NCBI GenBank assembly: GCA_951802425.1
Contig: OX637800.1
Span: 2,914,001-2,978,000, forward strand
DNA: 64,000 bases
Direction of reading: 5' to 3'
DNA from: Clavaria fumosa
Lineage: Eukaryota > Basidiomycota > Agaricomycetes > Agaricales > Clavariaceae
Shown here: positions 11,254-24,979 of the stretch, piece by piece
Layout: every line of letters starts with the position of its first letter
Numbering within the stretch: position 1 is the stretch's first letter
Translations under genes and position numbers: made by a program
The notes under the pieces: model-generated
What the model was told of the DNA's origin: nothing
Databases searched by the model: none
The model's input: only the letters and a program-made list of their open reading frames with translations

Positions 11254-12480
11254 TCAAACTACCTTGAGCTCCAGAATGTCCGATTCAAGCCTCAGACAGA
11301 CATTACACATATCTGGGCGAACTTTGGGGTCTTGAGCCCAGCATTCTTTCACTAGCGCGCATAATTTTTCATGCGTCTCCATTGCAGGTGGAAGTTGAGG
11401 ACGTTTGTTTGCAATGATACTGAATATGACTCCGCTGTCGCTCTTCTTGCTCGCGAAAGGCGGTTGTTCGGTTATGATCTGAATGGCTGTATCGAAAGCG
11501 ATTTGAAAGAAAAAAAGTAGAAAACGAGCCTCGAGCATGGTCATGGCGAATGCATAGACGTCACTTTCTGTAGTATAGAACAAGTCCTCCTCATCCAAGT
11601 CGCTCTCCGGCTCAGGCGGGTTCAAGATCTCTGGCGCGATCCACCGAGACGACCCGACAGTCTTCGCAGAAGTGAATTCCGCACCGTATGTGATGAACGC
11701 CAACCCATAATCACATAGAATGGGCTGTTCTTCTGCATCAATCAAGACGTTCGACTGCGAACTCTTCATGAGTGAGGTGTCGAAGAGAATGAAGAAGGAT
11801 AAAGCCTACGCCACGTATGTCGCCGTGTATAACGACAGGATCGAAGCAGTGTAGAAACTTGATTGCCTGAGCTACCCCCTTAATCTAGTAGTACATGAGT
11901 GATTGCTCGCGGTGCGAAGTGCAAGACGCGATACCAATTCCACTTTCCTCTGAATAGGGGCGCCAGGATTTCTGGCAAGGTATCGCATAATGTTGCCATG
12001 GGGATAGAAAGGCGAGACGATGCCTGGCATGGGCTGTAGCGTGAAAGTAAAACCTAAAAATCTTGAAACATTTCGATGGCACAACCGAAACCACACTTCT
12101 CCATGAGCGACCAGTTGCTGTAGAAAGCAAAGTCCAGACTGAATAGCACGCTACCCCCGTAAAACATGAAGACGGACCTTCGTTAAACTGTCGATCCAAA
12201 CTCGGTCTGAAGGCGAACCTCCTCGTATCATCCGAACCACGACCTGAACATTGCACCAGAGTGGTAAGAGATGGCAATCGGCACACATGTTGCTTTGTGT
12301 AATAAATACCTGGCCTGGCTCTCCATCCAAGCGAGCCTCCCATACATCTGAGTGATCACCGAAAGCTATGTAGTGAGTCCCGATGATTCGCACACGGCTC
12401 GACGCATCCTGTGAGCCACAAGTAAGCAAGGAGCAGTCCGATATGCAAGTAAGGACGCTCGCAAGTAGCGTATCAGACAT
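11254..12480 (-). CDS. C-type kinase-like protein, copy C1 (beta-3 Lys replaced by Arg)
   Basis: A kinase-domain protein read from the ATG at 12480 (MSDTLLASVLTC...). In order: FGDHSDVWEARL as a weak glycine loop; VVVRMIRGG, where the invariant Lys is Arg; WFRLCHRNVSRFLGF; SPFYPHGNIMRYLARNPG; IHGDIRG joined after an intron to SNVLIDAEEQ; CDYGLAF in place of DFG; GSSRWIAPEIL; TESDVYAFAMTMLE; and a C-lobe ending ECWAQDPKVRPDMCNV. The catalytic Asp, Asn and Mg-binding Asp are kept but the ATP-anchoring Lys is lost, so this may be a pseudokinase or an atypical kinase. Introns have proper ends. Copy C2 lies at 16647-17863. Confidence 0.8.
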
Positions 12481-14058
12481 CTCCAGTCTCAATTCTCCAA
12501 TGGCGGGGTTTTCGGTTGCTCTGATACTTCATAATGACTTTCAAAAAGCGCGAGGAGGTGGGGCAACAACGCTCTCACTTGTTTAAATAATATTGGCCTG
12601 AAGTTTCAAGACCTCAAGGACCAAACGGTTCAACAATGGCGGGCATGGAGTCCGGTATCGAACCAAGATATTGGCTCTGGCAGAATGCTGGAAAGTGATC
12701 ATCTGTCTGTTGGTGACCAACGTCACACGTGATGTGTGGTTCTCAGGCCCGATTAGTGTAGTGTTGCCACGGTTCGGTTCAACTTCCGCTAACCGATGAG
12801 TCAAGCCGCATTTTAGCCGAACCGCGCCGACACTTCGGCTTACCAGTTTGAGCATTACACAGCTCAGTCCGTACTTCAACCGAGCTGTGATTCTTTCACA
12901 CCTTGAGAAATCTATTCTAACAGAGTAATACAGATCTGCAGAATAGACTGTCTTTTTAGGTAACTAGGAGCTCAGTCCGTACTTTGATTGAGCTAATAGA
13001 CTGTCTTTAGTTATTTTCTACAATAGCCACTATAGATTTTGCATCCTCCTATGGGCCAAAGGTGAGATTGCTGATGCAGGGGATAAGGTGAACAGGTGCC
13101 CTAAGATGGGACGGGGGAATCACATCACCCAAATGAGAACCATCAGCACAAGTGGCATAGTATGCCATTTCTTTCACATGTAAGAGAAACGAAACATTTT
13201 GTCAGGCGACCAGCTGATTAGCTGCGTGTGTGGGGTCGATTTCAATACCTTTCACATCTACCGAACGCTCCGCGGCGTCAAAGGAACCCTTGAAGGGTTA
13301 CCTCCATTTTGATAATCGATCACTAACCTGTTCAAAGTCGAGCCCTCGACTCGGAGGACGATGAATTTTTCATCTTGCCGAGAATAGCCCAAGGTAAGCC
13401 CCCAAACCTGAAGGAGAGAGGATTTTTTGTTACCTCCCCCCTCAAGGGTTGCCAGTGGCGACCTGCAAGTCTTCCACGCCACGGAATAAAATAGTAGCCG
13501 ATTTGTGGCCTGACTGTACAGCTTCGTTCTCCAATCTCACCACTTCTTGTCCGTCAAGGAGCGCTCGAGGAGGCCTTGTGGTCTCGTCACAATCTCGGGA
13601 AGTCGCGGGACAGACCGACTTGTACACCGCTGGTGAAACCAGAATCAATCCGAGTCACCCCCTGGGCTTTGCTCCAGCAATGCTCCTACATAACTCCTTG
13701 ATCCAGAATCTGCTCTGCGGTAGACCCCTTGCTCATTTTAGAGTGCGAATTGGGACGCATTCAACTTTGAGATCCTCATGGCTGAGTCAAGAATCCATCA
13801 TACGTTATTAATAATCCACAACTCACTGCACATGTTCCTTATCGTGATATCCTGGAGAAGGCAATGCGACTCACTTATGGCGCTTCCATGATAATTCCTT
13901 CAATGACCGATACTTTGGGATGCGGCTCCCTAGGCCTATCGGCGGAATCACCTCCCAGGGTCAATGCATGTCGACTGTCAGTTGGGTCTGATGAAATTTT
14001 TCATGGGGAAGATACTTAATAAAGAGAGCGCCCAATGGCACGGTTGGTTCACCTCTTC
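12481..14058. other. Intergenic with F-box-like remnant and isolated hAT-MITE end
   Basis: Around 12610-12720 a sequence homologous to the F-box-like start at 18093 is visible but decayed. At 12759 a single terminus TAGTGTTGCCACGG of the hAT-type MITE family appears without its partner. 13258-13400 and 13560-13860 repeat parts of the 7850-8050 and 10080-10400 flanks. No gene is supported. Confidence 0.5.
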
Positions 14059-15422
14059 ATGGACCCCACCCCCGCACCAGCCCACACAGGCCCTGACGCC
14101 TTACATCAAGTTCCTGCACTAGCCCACTTAAACCCCGATGACTTGCCTCAAATTCAGGTACACTTGAGTTTAGTTTATGCTTGGTTGAGAGAGAGCGTTG
14201 CTTAAGCCGCCTACAGAATCTAACAGCCTTTGTGGCGTACATTACGAGCTTCACTCATGGCAGTCAATCGGATGTCTGCAGGGGCACATTGCTTCAGGAT
14301 GGCAATGCACAACAAGTGAGTCCGTGACCATAATCCACCCATTCCGTTCACAGATGAGTCTTGGGTTCTCAGGTTGCAGTCAAGGTCTTTCGATATGCTT
14401 CTGAGGGTGACCCCGCCAAGAGGATTGAGCAGAACAACCGAGTTCGTGAGCTTTTTCTTCTCTTCTGTGACATATCCGTTAATTTAACCTTATTCAGCGT
14501 CTCAGCCGTGAAGCCAGGTTGTGGTGTGCCTTGGAGCATCCGAACTTGCTGCCCCTACTAGGCCTCTGCGAGGTGCCGGATCGACCTCTCGGGCTCGTCT
14601 CTCCCTATTGCACTCAGGGAACAATTAGTCATTTCTTGCTTCGACATAAAGCTAGAGAATCGGTTATACCCGGTCTGGTGTGCCTAGTCCCATCATCTGT
14701 TCAGTGCATTTGAACTCATCCCCGCTAGCTCATTGGCATTGCAAGAGGCCTTAATTATCTCTATGAGCAATGTGTAGTTCATGGAGACATGAAGCCTGTG
14801 AGCATTACGGAGCCTAAGTAGCTTGCAGCTTCATATTTGCTGAATATCAATATTACGTACAGAATAATGTGTTGGTGGATGACCAAGGAAACGCCCAAAT
14901 CTGTGACTTCGGAGTATCCAAGCTCTTGGGCCAAACGGGATATACAACTCTCGCGAAGATGACTACTCAATACATGGCTCCGGAACTAGCGGGGGATATT
15001 GAGGACTATGAAACCGATGAAGAAGATGCAAACGACAAAACAAGCAACAAGAGGCTGGACTATCCATGCGATATATATGGCCTGGCCATGACCATACTGG
15101 AGGTGCGGCATAGAGTTTGCCTCTTTTACCCCCCGCGATGCAGTACGAACATATTCCTAAAATTGTGCCTTCACAGATGGTTTCCTCTAAACGGCCGTTC
15201 TCCCATCTCAGATTGGATGCTCAAGTTTTGGCGCGAATCTGTCGCGGTAAACGGCCTCATTTCTTAAAGCATCAATCCGCCAGCCTGACCCCTTCGATTC
15301 AAACCCTCATCACGGACTGCTGGAATCAAGATCCCGCTCTTCGACCGCGTATTAATATAGTACTGAATCGTTTGCTGGAGATGTTTCCTACTGTTCCGTC
15401 TCAGATTCCCCCCAGCGATTGA
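14059..15422 (+). CDS. K-type protein kinase (TKL-like), copy K4
   Basis: Plus-strand member of the K subfamily, from the ATG at 14059 (MDPTPAPAHTGPD...) to TGA at 15420-15422. Exons show HGSQSDVCRGTL, VAVKVFRYASEG, RLSREARLWCALEHPN, QCVVHGDMKP followed after an intron by NNVLVDDQGN, ICDFGVSKLLGQ, QYMAPEL, an acidic insert (DYETDEEDAND), YPCDIYGLAMTILE and a C-lobe ending FPTVPSQIPPSD. Lys, HGD, Asn, DFG and APE are present. Intron ends are canonical (for example GTACAC...TACAG after exon 1). It is oriented opposite to K1 and K2. Confidence 0.82.
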
Positions 15423-15967
15423 TAGATCGTTTGCCTCTATTGTACTCCTTTTCGTGTCTCCTCAGCGTCATGACAAACAAACACCTCAGACAGTGCAGTA
15501 TGATTGTCCACAACTTTCAGTAATGCGGTTTCCCTAAATGGGATACGAGTTACGTGACACGCCTCCCTTCACCAAATTCAAGTTTCCCAAGTGCCAGTAC
15601 TGGCTGGGTCCTGCTGTAATCGTTATGCCAAAAAGTGTGGTATAGAGTTTGCGTATTCTGACCGCTGGCACAGCATCGCTCTAGCACATTGTCCAGTCTC
15701 GCAGTCTATAAAGCTATCGTGGAGACTTGTAGTTTATCGTGTCACAGCATTTTTCCGAGTTCGACGTGCGTGGTTGGGTATCCTCAAAGTTTCGGAAAGT
15801 TGCTGTCGCGGTTGAGGAAGTCAAAACGTACACGCTGTTGATCGCACTGGCGAAACCAAAAATTGGTCATCACCAGAGTTCTGCTCCTACATAGCAGGCA
15901 CATCAACTTGCTTACTCGAGCTGAGGTCAGTACCTTACACAGTTTTAGTCTAGAAAATTACCTGGTC
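15423..15967. other. Intergenic or decayed kinase 5' end, no gene seen
   Basis: Only weak kinase-like text (AVKVYTLL-like) is visible near 15820. The sequence becomes clearly homologous to K2 only from about 15968. Confidence 0.45.
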
Positions 15968-16370
15968 TGGTGGGCCTTGCCCCATTGTCTGCTCAACACC
16001 CTTGAACTCATCCAAAGTGGATTTTGCTCATTGGCATTGCAAGAGGACTTCGATACCTTCATGAGCAACAAACATATAGTTCATGGCGACGTGAAGCCTG
16101 TATGAATTACGAAACTTGCGCCTTCCGATTGCTTGCTGAACATCAAATACACAGTGTAATGTGTTGGTAGATGACCAAGGAAATGCGAGAATATGCGACT
16201 TCGGTATATCCAAGCTCCTAGGCCAAGCGGGATATACGACAGGCTTGAAGGCGACTACTCGATATATGGCTCCGGAGCTTGCACCGGACGACGTGCCGCC
16301 GTATCTTATGGATGGTGAAGATGGTGACGATGTAACCCAGGAACAACCGAAGAACAAGAAGTTAGACTAC
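15968..16370 (+). pseudogene. Truncated K-type kinase fragment
   Basis: The fragment begins within the intron that precedes the catalytic-loop exon. It encodes HIVHGDVKP, NNVLVDDQGNARICDFGI, ATTRYMAPELAPDD and the acidic insert ending KNKKLDY, then stops matching K2 at about 16370. There the sequence switches to the 3' flank of C-type kinase C2. The N-lobe and most of the C-lobe are missing. This marks one breakpoint of the C1/C2 segmental duplication. Confidence 0.8.
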
Positions 16371-18185
16371 GTACTACGTATTCGGAAACGAGAGATTCCC
16401 CTCGTAAATAAATTAAGCATATCGGGAATTGTACAGCATCTTGACCACGCAGAGACACTTTACATGGGAAAGAAATGGCGCATCCAGTGAAGCCTTTTCA
16501 TGGGTGAGCATACTCAATACTGGAGAAATCACTGCACTCACATTGACATAAGAATCGGAAACCATCCACCCTCCGTCGGAGGCACTTCCGTATTCTCTAG
16601 TTAGTCAGTCCCAGATGTACAAGACTATGCGCAAGCAAAAAGAAAGTCAAACTACCTTGAGCCCCAGAATGCCCGATTCAAGCCTCAAGCAGACATTACA
16701 CATATCTGGGCGATCTTTGGGGTCTTGAGCCCAGCATTCTTTCACCAGCGCGCATAATTTTTCATGCGTCTCCATTGCCGGTGGAAGTTGAGGACGTTTT
16801 TTTGCGATGATACTGAATATGACTCCGCTGTCGCTCTTGCTCGCGAAAGGCGGTTGTTCGGTTACGATCTGAATGGCTTTGTCAAAAGCAGTTTGAAAGA
16901 AAAAAAGTAGAAAACGAGCCTCGAACATAGTCATAGCGAATGCATACACGTCACTTTCTGTAGTATAAAATAAATCCTCATCCGAGTCGCTCTCCAACTC
17001 AGGCGGGTTCAATATCTCTGGCGCAATCCACCGAGACGACCCGACAGTCTTCGCAGAAGTGAATTCCGCACCGTATGTGATGAACGCCAACCCATAATCA
17101 CATAGAATGGGCTGTTCTTCTGCATCAATCAAGATGTTCGACTGCGAACCCTTCGTGAGTGAAGTGTCGAAGAGAATGAAGAAGGACAAATCTTACGCCA
17201 CGTATGTCGCCGTGTATGACGACAGGATCGAAGCGGTGTAGAAACTTGATTGCCTGAGCTACCCCCTTAATCTAGTAGTACATGAGTGATTGCTCGCGGT
17301 GCGAGGCGCAAGACGCGATACCAATTCCACTTTCCTCTGAATAGGGGTGCCAGGATTTCTGGCAAGGTATCGCATAATGTTGCCATGGGGATAGAAAGGC
17401 GAGACGAGGCCTGGCATGGGCTGTAGCGTGAAAGTAAAACCTAGAAATCTTGAAACATTTCGATGGCGCAACCGAAACCACACTTCTCCATGAGCGACCA
17501 GTTGCTGTAGAAGGCAAAATCCAGACTGATTAGCACGCTACCCCCGTAAAACATGGAGACGGACCTTCGTTAAACTGTCGATCCAAACTCGGTCTGAAGG
17601 CGAACCTCCTCGAATCATCCGAACCACGACCTGAACATTGCACCAGAGTGGTAAGAGATGGCAGCACACATATTGCTTTACATAATAAATACCTTGCCTG
17701 GCTCTCCATCCAAGCGAGCCTCCCATACATCTGAGTGATCACCGAAAGCTATGTAGTGAGTCCCGATGATTCGCACACGGCGGGACACATCCTGTGGACC
17801 ACAAGTAAGCAAGGAGCCGTCCGATATGCAAGTAAGGACGCTCGCAAGTAGCGTGTCAGACATCTCCAGTCTCAATTCTCTAATGGTAGGGTTGAAGGTA
17901 GATCCTCAGTGAAGGTACGGGTGTGGTTGCTGGGATTATTCGCACCCTCTGATACTGTAAAATAACCTCAGTTCAAAGAGCTGGCAGGAAAAGGTGAGGT
18001 AACAACGCCCTCACTGGCACACTGTAGGAGTCTTATCTCTTAATATTGGCCTGAAGTTTCAATCAAGAACCAAAGGTCGTTATGGTTCAAGAATGGCAGG
18101 CATGGAATCCAGTATCGACCAGATACCGACCGAGATATTGGTATCGTTGTTCCGAGTGGATGCTGGAGACTTGCCATCCGTCTGT
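16371..18185. repeat. Segmental duplication, right copy (left copy 10983-12720)
   Basis: The block contains the C2 kinase, its 3' flank and the F-box-like start. It aligns with 10983-12720 in the same orientation with scattered substitutions and small indels. At the left end both copies show a similar CTAC-TAC stretch. Confidence 0.8.
16647..17863 (-). CDS. C-type kinase-like protein, copy C2
   Basis: Closely similar paralogue of C1, from the ATG at 17863 to a TGA ending 'LGLKVV'. It keeps VVVRMIRGG (Arg for Lys), IHGDIRG/SNILIDAEEQ, CDYGLAF, SSRWIAPEIL and CWAQDPKDRPDMCNV. Relative to C1 it has a one-residue shorter acidic stretch (SDEDLFY) and lacks one Lys in the FASKSDSG segment, both in-frame. 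Keeping the reading frame through several exons suggests constraint or a very recent duplication. The same caveat on catalytic activity applies. Confidence 0.8.
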
Positions 18186-18572
18186 CCGATGGATGTCAGC
18201 ATTGACTCATTCAGAAATGTAAATTCATTAGGTACCCTTTGCCGGCTGCCTCGATTCCTACCTCTTTGTAGCTTTGCAGTCAGTGATGCCTTGCCTAACG
18301 TTTGCCTGGCGACCGAGCAACGTTCTAGGGTTCTAGGGTTCTGGGGTTCTGGGATAAAAATGTCCCAAGTGTGCCGCCGTGACACACCGAAATCGTTCGG
18401 TGTGATTACTGTAAATTGCTTTTTTTTTTTCTCGCACAAGGCTTGTGCTGTCAACTTGTCGAAGACTACTTGCGATCTTTGGTACAGTACTGAAACTAAG
18501 AGAGAGTCGGTGATCGGGCCTGAGGCCCGATTCGTGAGACTTTTGAAGTGTGATGGAGTTCTGTCTGTTTGA
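18093..18572 (+). CDS. F-box-like hypothetical reading frame (possibly a fragment)
   Basis: The frame begins MAGMESSIDQIPTEILVSLF, which has the hydrophobic spacing of an Agaricomycete F-box start (I-x-x-I-P-x-E-I-L-x-x-L-F). No leucine-rich repeats or other partner domain follow, and after about residue 60 the text looks non-coding, ending near a poly-T run. It converges with the WDR83 3' end. Related copies lie on the minus strand at 43425-43530 and 43050-43145, and a decayed one near 12620. It is probably a gene fragment spread by segmental duplication. Confidence 0.3.
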   Translation: MAGMESSIDQIPTEILVSLFRVDAGDLPSVCPMDVSIDSFRNVNSLGTLCRLPRFLPLCSFAVSDALPNVCLATEQRSRVLGFWGSGIKMSQVCRRDTPKSFGVITVNCFFFFSHKACAVNLSKTTCDLWYSTETKRESVIGPEARFVRLLKCDGVLSV

Positions 18573-18615
18573 TTATGAATTTTTTGTGACCATCGCGAAA
18601 GTAGCCGATCTAACA

Positions 18616-19823
18616 TCAGGAATGGCGCCAGACGCCAACAGTTCCATCTGCACTCGCTGTGATTAATTCCCCTGCCTCACTTGGATGGTGCTCTGTCCAT
18701 GTGATGATCTTACTGTGAACCTTTGGAGGAGGATTGGGATCCAAAGGAGTTGCCTTCTCTCCGCCGTCAGTTATAAAAATAGAGATAAGCGACTAAAACC
18801 CACATCGAGCAAATCCCAAGCCCAGACGGCGCCTTGTTCATCACCACACACGACACTTGCTTCCGCATGTCCGAAACACGCGCGGCAGCGATAAGAATTG
18901 TTGGAATGTCCTGTAAATGAGTTGAGGAGCTTTCCCGTCGTCATATCCATCAGTCGGATCGTCGAGTCCAACGTCGTAACGAGCAACGTCTGCTGGTCCA
19001 ACGTTGGCACCACCGATGTCACGGGGTCTGTCCAAGCGCAACTCAAACTTCAGCATTCTGAATGGGTCATGAATCAGACGGCAGCCGACGTACGGCCGAT
19101 ATAGTCAGAGCGTAATTCGCCTTTGCGAAGGTCGTATGTGCGAACGTGTCCATCCACAGAGCCGGTGATGATGGTGGTCGGGCCGACATGAAGGGTTTGT
19201 ACGGCGTCCCGTGCCTCATCAAGGATCTGTATGGCCTGACGAGACGAAGCGCTTTGACAGGAATACATCACCTATTGTGGACGCACAACAGAGGAAAAAC
19301 CATACCGGAGATCCCATAGCCTAACGGTCGCGTCAAAGGATCCTAGGAGACCTTAATTTCGAAGACACAGGAGCTTGGAAGGACTGGCTTACCACTCGCA
19401 CAAACTGTGGCGTCCTGATTGAATTCCACCACGAATATTTTGCTCATATGTCCAGATATTCTACGTGTGGTGGCACCAGTTGTGACATCCCAAACGAACA
19501 CGCTGCGGTCTCCGCCTGAAGACGCAAACTTGCTGTTGTCGTGCGAGCTTCATAAGCCAGTGAGAACCCATGGGACGTGAAAAGACTTGAGTTGACCAAA
19601 CTTACACCGTTATTGAGAGGATCTCATATCCATGTGCCGTGAACGCCTTGATCTCTGTCCCTGATTGAGGATTCCACAGACGGATGGCGCGATCCTGACC
19701 ACCCGTTAATATGTACTTGGCACCGCCTTTAGCATAGCGAGCGACATGAACTGGACCCTTATGTCCAGACAGCTTCGTGTGCAGACTACGTGCAAGAGGT
19801 TGAAGTCCCCTGGAAGGTGCCAT
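18616..19823 (-). CDS. WDR83: WDR83/MORG1-type WD40 repeat protein
   Basis: Start ATG at 19823 (MAPSRGLQPLARSLHTKLSG). The WD repeats read in order HKGPVHVARY..TGGQDRAIRLWNP, SSGGDRSVFVWDV, SFDATVRLWDLR, TGSVDGHVRTYDL, TTLDSTIRLMDM and GDEQGAVWAWDL. A final exon (about 18616-18747) carries KIITWTEHHPSEAGELIT, ADGTVGVWRHS and TGA at 18616-18618. This order and the EHHP...GTV.VWR tail match MORG1/WDR83, a beta-propeller linked in animals to MAPK scaffolding and the spliceosome. Exons are separated by short introns. The gene shares a promoter gap of about 149 bp with MEF1, which is divergent. Broken copies of its last exon recur at 42455 and 49735. Confidence 0.92.
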
Positions 19824-19972
19824 ACCGCCAACCGCCAACTTCCAAATTGTTGGAGTCAAAGGGAGAGTTGATCGTGGCTATGCTTTTCGATCAATGCACA
19901 GCCACAGATCCGTCTTTCCGACCAAATTTTTTGCCTCAACGACAAAAACGCAAAATTTCTCCGTAAGATAAA
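19824..19972. promoter_or_regulatory. Bidirectional promoter gap between WDR83 and MEF1
   Basis: Only 149 bp separate the two divergent start codons. I see no clear TATA box. The short gap implies shared regulatory elements, an inference from geometry alone. Confidence 0.5.
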
Positions 19973-23106
<3,134 letters not shown>

Positions 23107-23235
23107 ACACTAGAACCGGTAGACTGGCCCTAAAGGGACAGTGCTCCTAGCACAAGGGCATACCTCTCACCAGCGGAAGAATAAATATCATTAGTCAACA
23201 ATCCCCTGCTAATCTTACGCCGCAACAGAATCTCC

Positions 23236-24600
23236 TTAACTCGTCATATCGCTTACACACTCCCAAGCGCCACGCAGGTTTTCCTTCCAAAGAGTCACTT
23301 TTCCATCGCCACAACTGACGGCCAGTATGTTCCCCGCGAGGCTCCAAGAAACGCGCCACACAACATCGGGGAATTTGCCAGGCACGCTCCCAGCGACAGC
23401 CTCGCCGGGGGACGCAGACGCAGAGGGGTCGAGCGGTGTCTTCACCCACGGCGCGGCCGCGCTGTCTTTGGTCCATATCAGCACCGTCTTGTCCTGTACA
23501 CACCATGCATTAGACTACAGATACCAAATAGAGCCGTAGGACGAGGTCTACCTGTGAGGCCGTGGCGATGTAGCTGCGCGGCATGCCAATGTTGGGCGCC
23601 CACGCGACATCGCGCACCCAATCTGTGTGTCCCTCGAGTGTCTCCTCTTCGACCCACGACTGTGAGTCCTCACGATAGCCCCAAATCTTGACGAGGTTAT
23701 CGCAGCCCGCGCTGGCGAAGCGCTTGACGGGCGGCGTGCCGCCAGGTTGCTGCGGAGTGATGAGCGAGCCGGGCGCGGTGGCAGGCGCCCAGGACACGGC
23801 GTTACACCCGATTGCATGTCCATTGAAAATGTCGGCGCCCCATTGACCATCATCTAGCAGTCGCGTAGTCATGCGGCAACGGAAAGCGTGGGTCAGCTCG
23901 AGTTGATCGCAAAAGGGGAACATAAGCAGGTCTCGACGCACTTTTAAACGTCAACACGGAAAGTTTGCCATCCGACGAGGCACAAACCAGGATGGCTCCA
24001 AGTTCATGCGGTGCCCACGACACTGAGTTGACTGTGCAATACGTAAGAAGCCAGTGTCTTGATAGAATATGATAGAAACGAACGCACCTGAGGCCGTATG
24101 CAGCGTGTGCTCCTTCACTTTTGCCCAGCCACCCGCTGCAGATCCTTGCGGCGGTTGCTCCTTCCAGATGAGGACCTTGCCGTCGTACGAACAGGATGCC
24201 AAAATGTGCCCATACTTGGGGTGCGCCCACGCGATTTGCCATACAGGCCCTGTATGTCTTCACATAGGCGCATGAGAACGATCCACACGCGAAAGAACAG
24301 GAATGCGGAGCAACCCTTTCAGAGTCTGTCCACCGGAGGACTTTTGTGGTTCACCATCAACAACGTCGAACACCTTGACCGTCCTATCAGAAGAGCACGT
24401 CGCCAAACGTTTCCCATAATAGTCCAGTTGGGCGTCATGCTATAGAAAGAGGAGTGACAGACGGCCAAAGAGGTGATGCGCGAAGACATACAATCATGTC
24501 CTCATGAGCCGTTTCGATGGGCAAAGAGTCCGTGGATGTTGCTGAAGGCTGCTCCGAGGATTACTGAGATTAGATACGCAAAGCACAAACGCCTCACCAT
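23236..24600 (-). CDS. SEC13: SEC13, COPII coat / nuclear pore WD40 protein
   Basis: A six-bladed open propeller partnering SEC31 in COPII vesicles and Nup84-type nuclear pore subcomplexes. Exons encode [155 protein letters not shown] and [20 protein letters not shown], ending in CVSDMTS. The suggested start is the ATG at 24600, immediately followed by a 49 bp intron, so exon 1 may be a single codon; this detail is inferred. It is convergent with MEF1, with 129 bp between stops. Confidence 0.94.
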
Positions 24601-24979
24601 GATGTATCGGCGACTATGAAACGACGGTGCTTCTCTAGTGAAGCAGAGATGGAGGTGGATGTGCAGGTGCAGCCGTGACCGACGTGTCACGGAACTTTTT
24701 GAGCTCGTTCAACTCTATATCACGATTGCATTCCATTCCAACATGGTTTTCGTGCTCAACCCGTTGAGAAACCATACAAGGTCTTGCAAAAGACCCCATC
24801 AAGACTAACCACGGTGTCGTTGCTTGTGTCGTTACAAGAAACCAACGAGCGGTGATCATTCCAAGGATCCTCTGCCAACACAAGCTTTCGTGACGATTGG
24901 GCGCGTCTTTTACATTTTTACAAATCCACAATTGAAGACTGAATGAGTACATTGTTTACTGCTCTCCCCGTTCTGTGCC

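Noticed and set aside
18093..18572. Confident F-box gene
   Set aside because: Only the first 20 or so residues look F-box-like, and it occurs as repeated fragments; kept as a low-confidence feature only.
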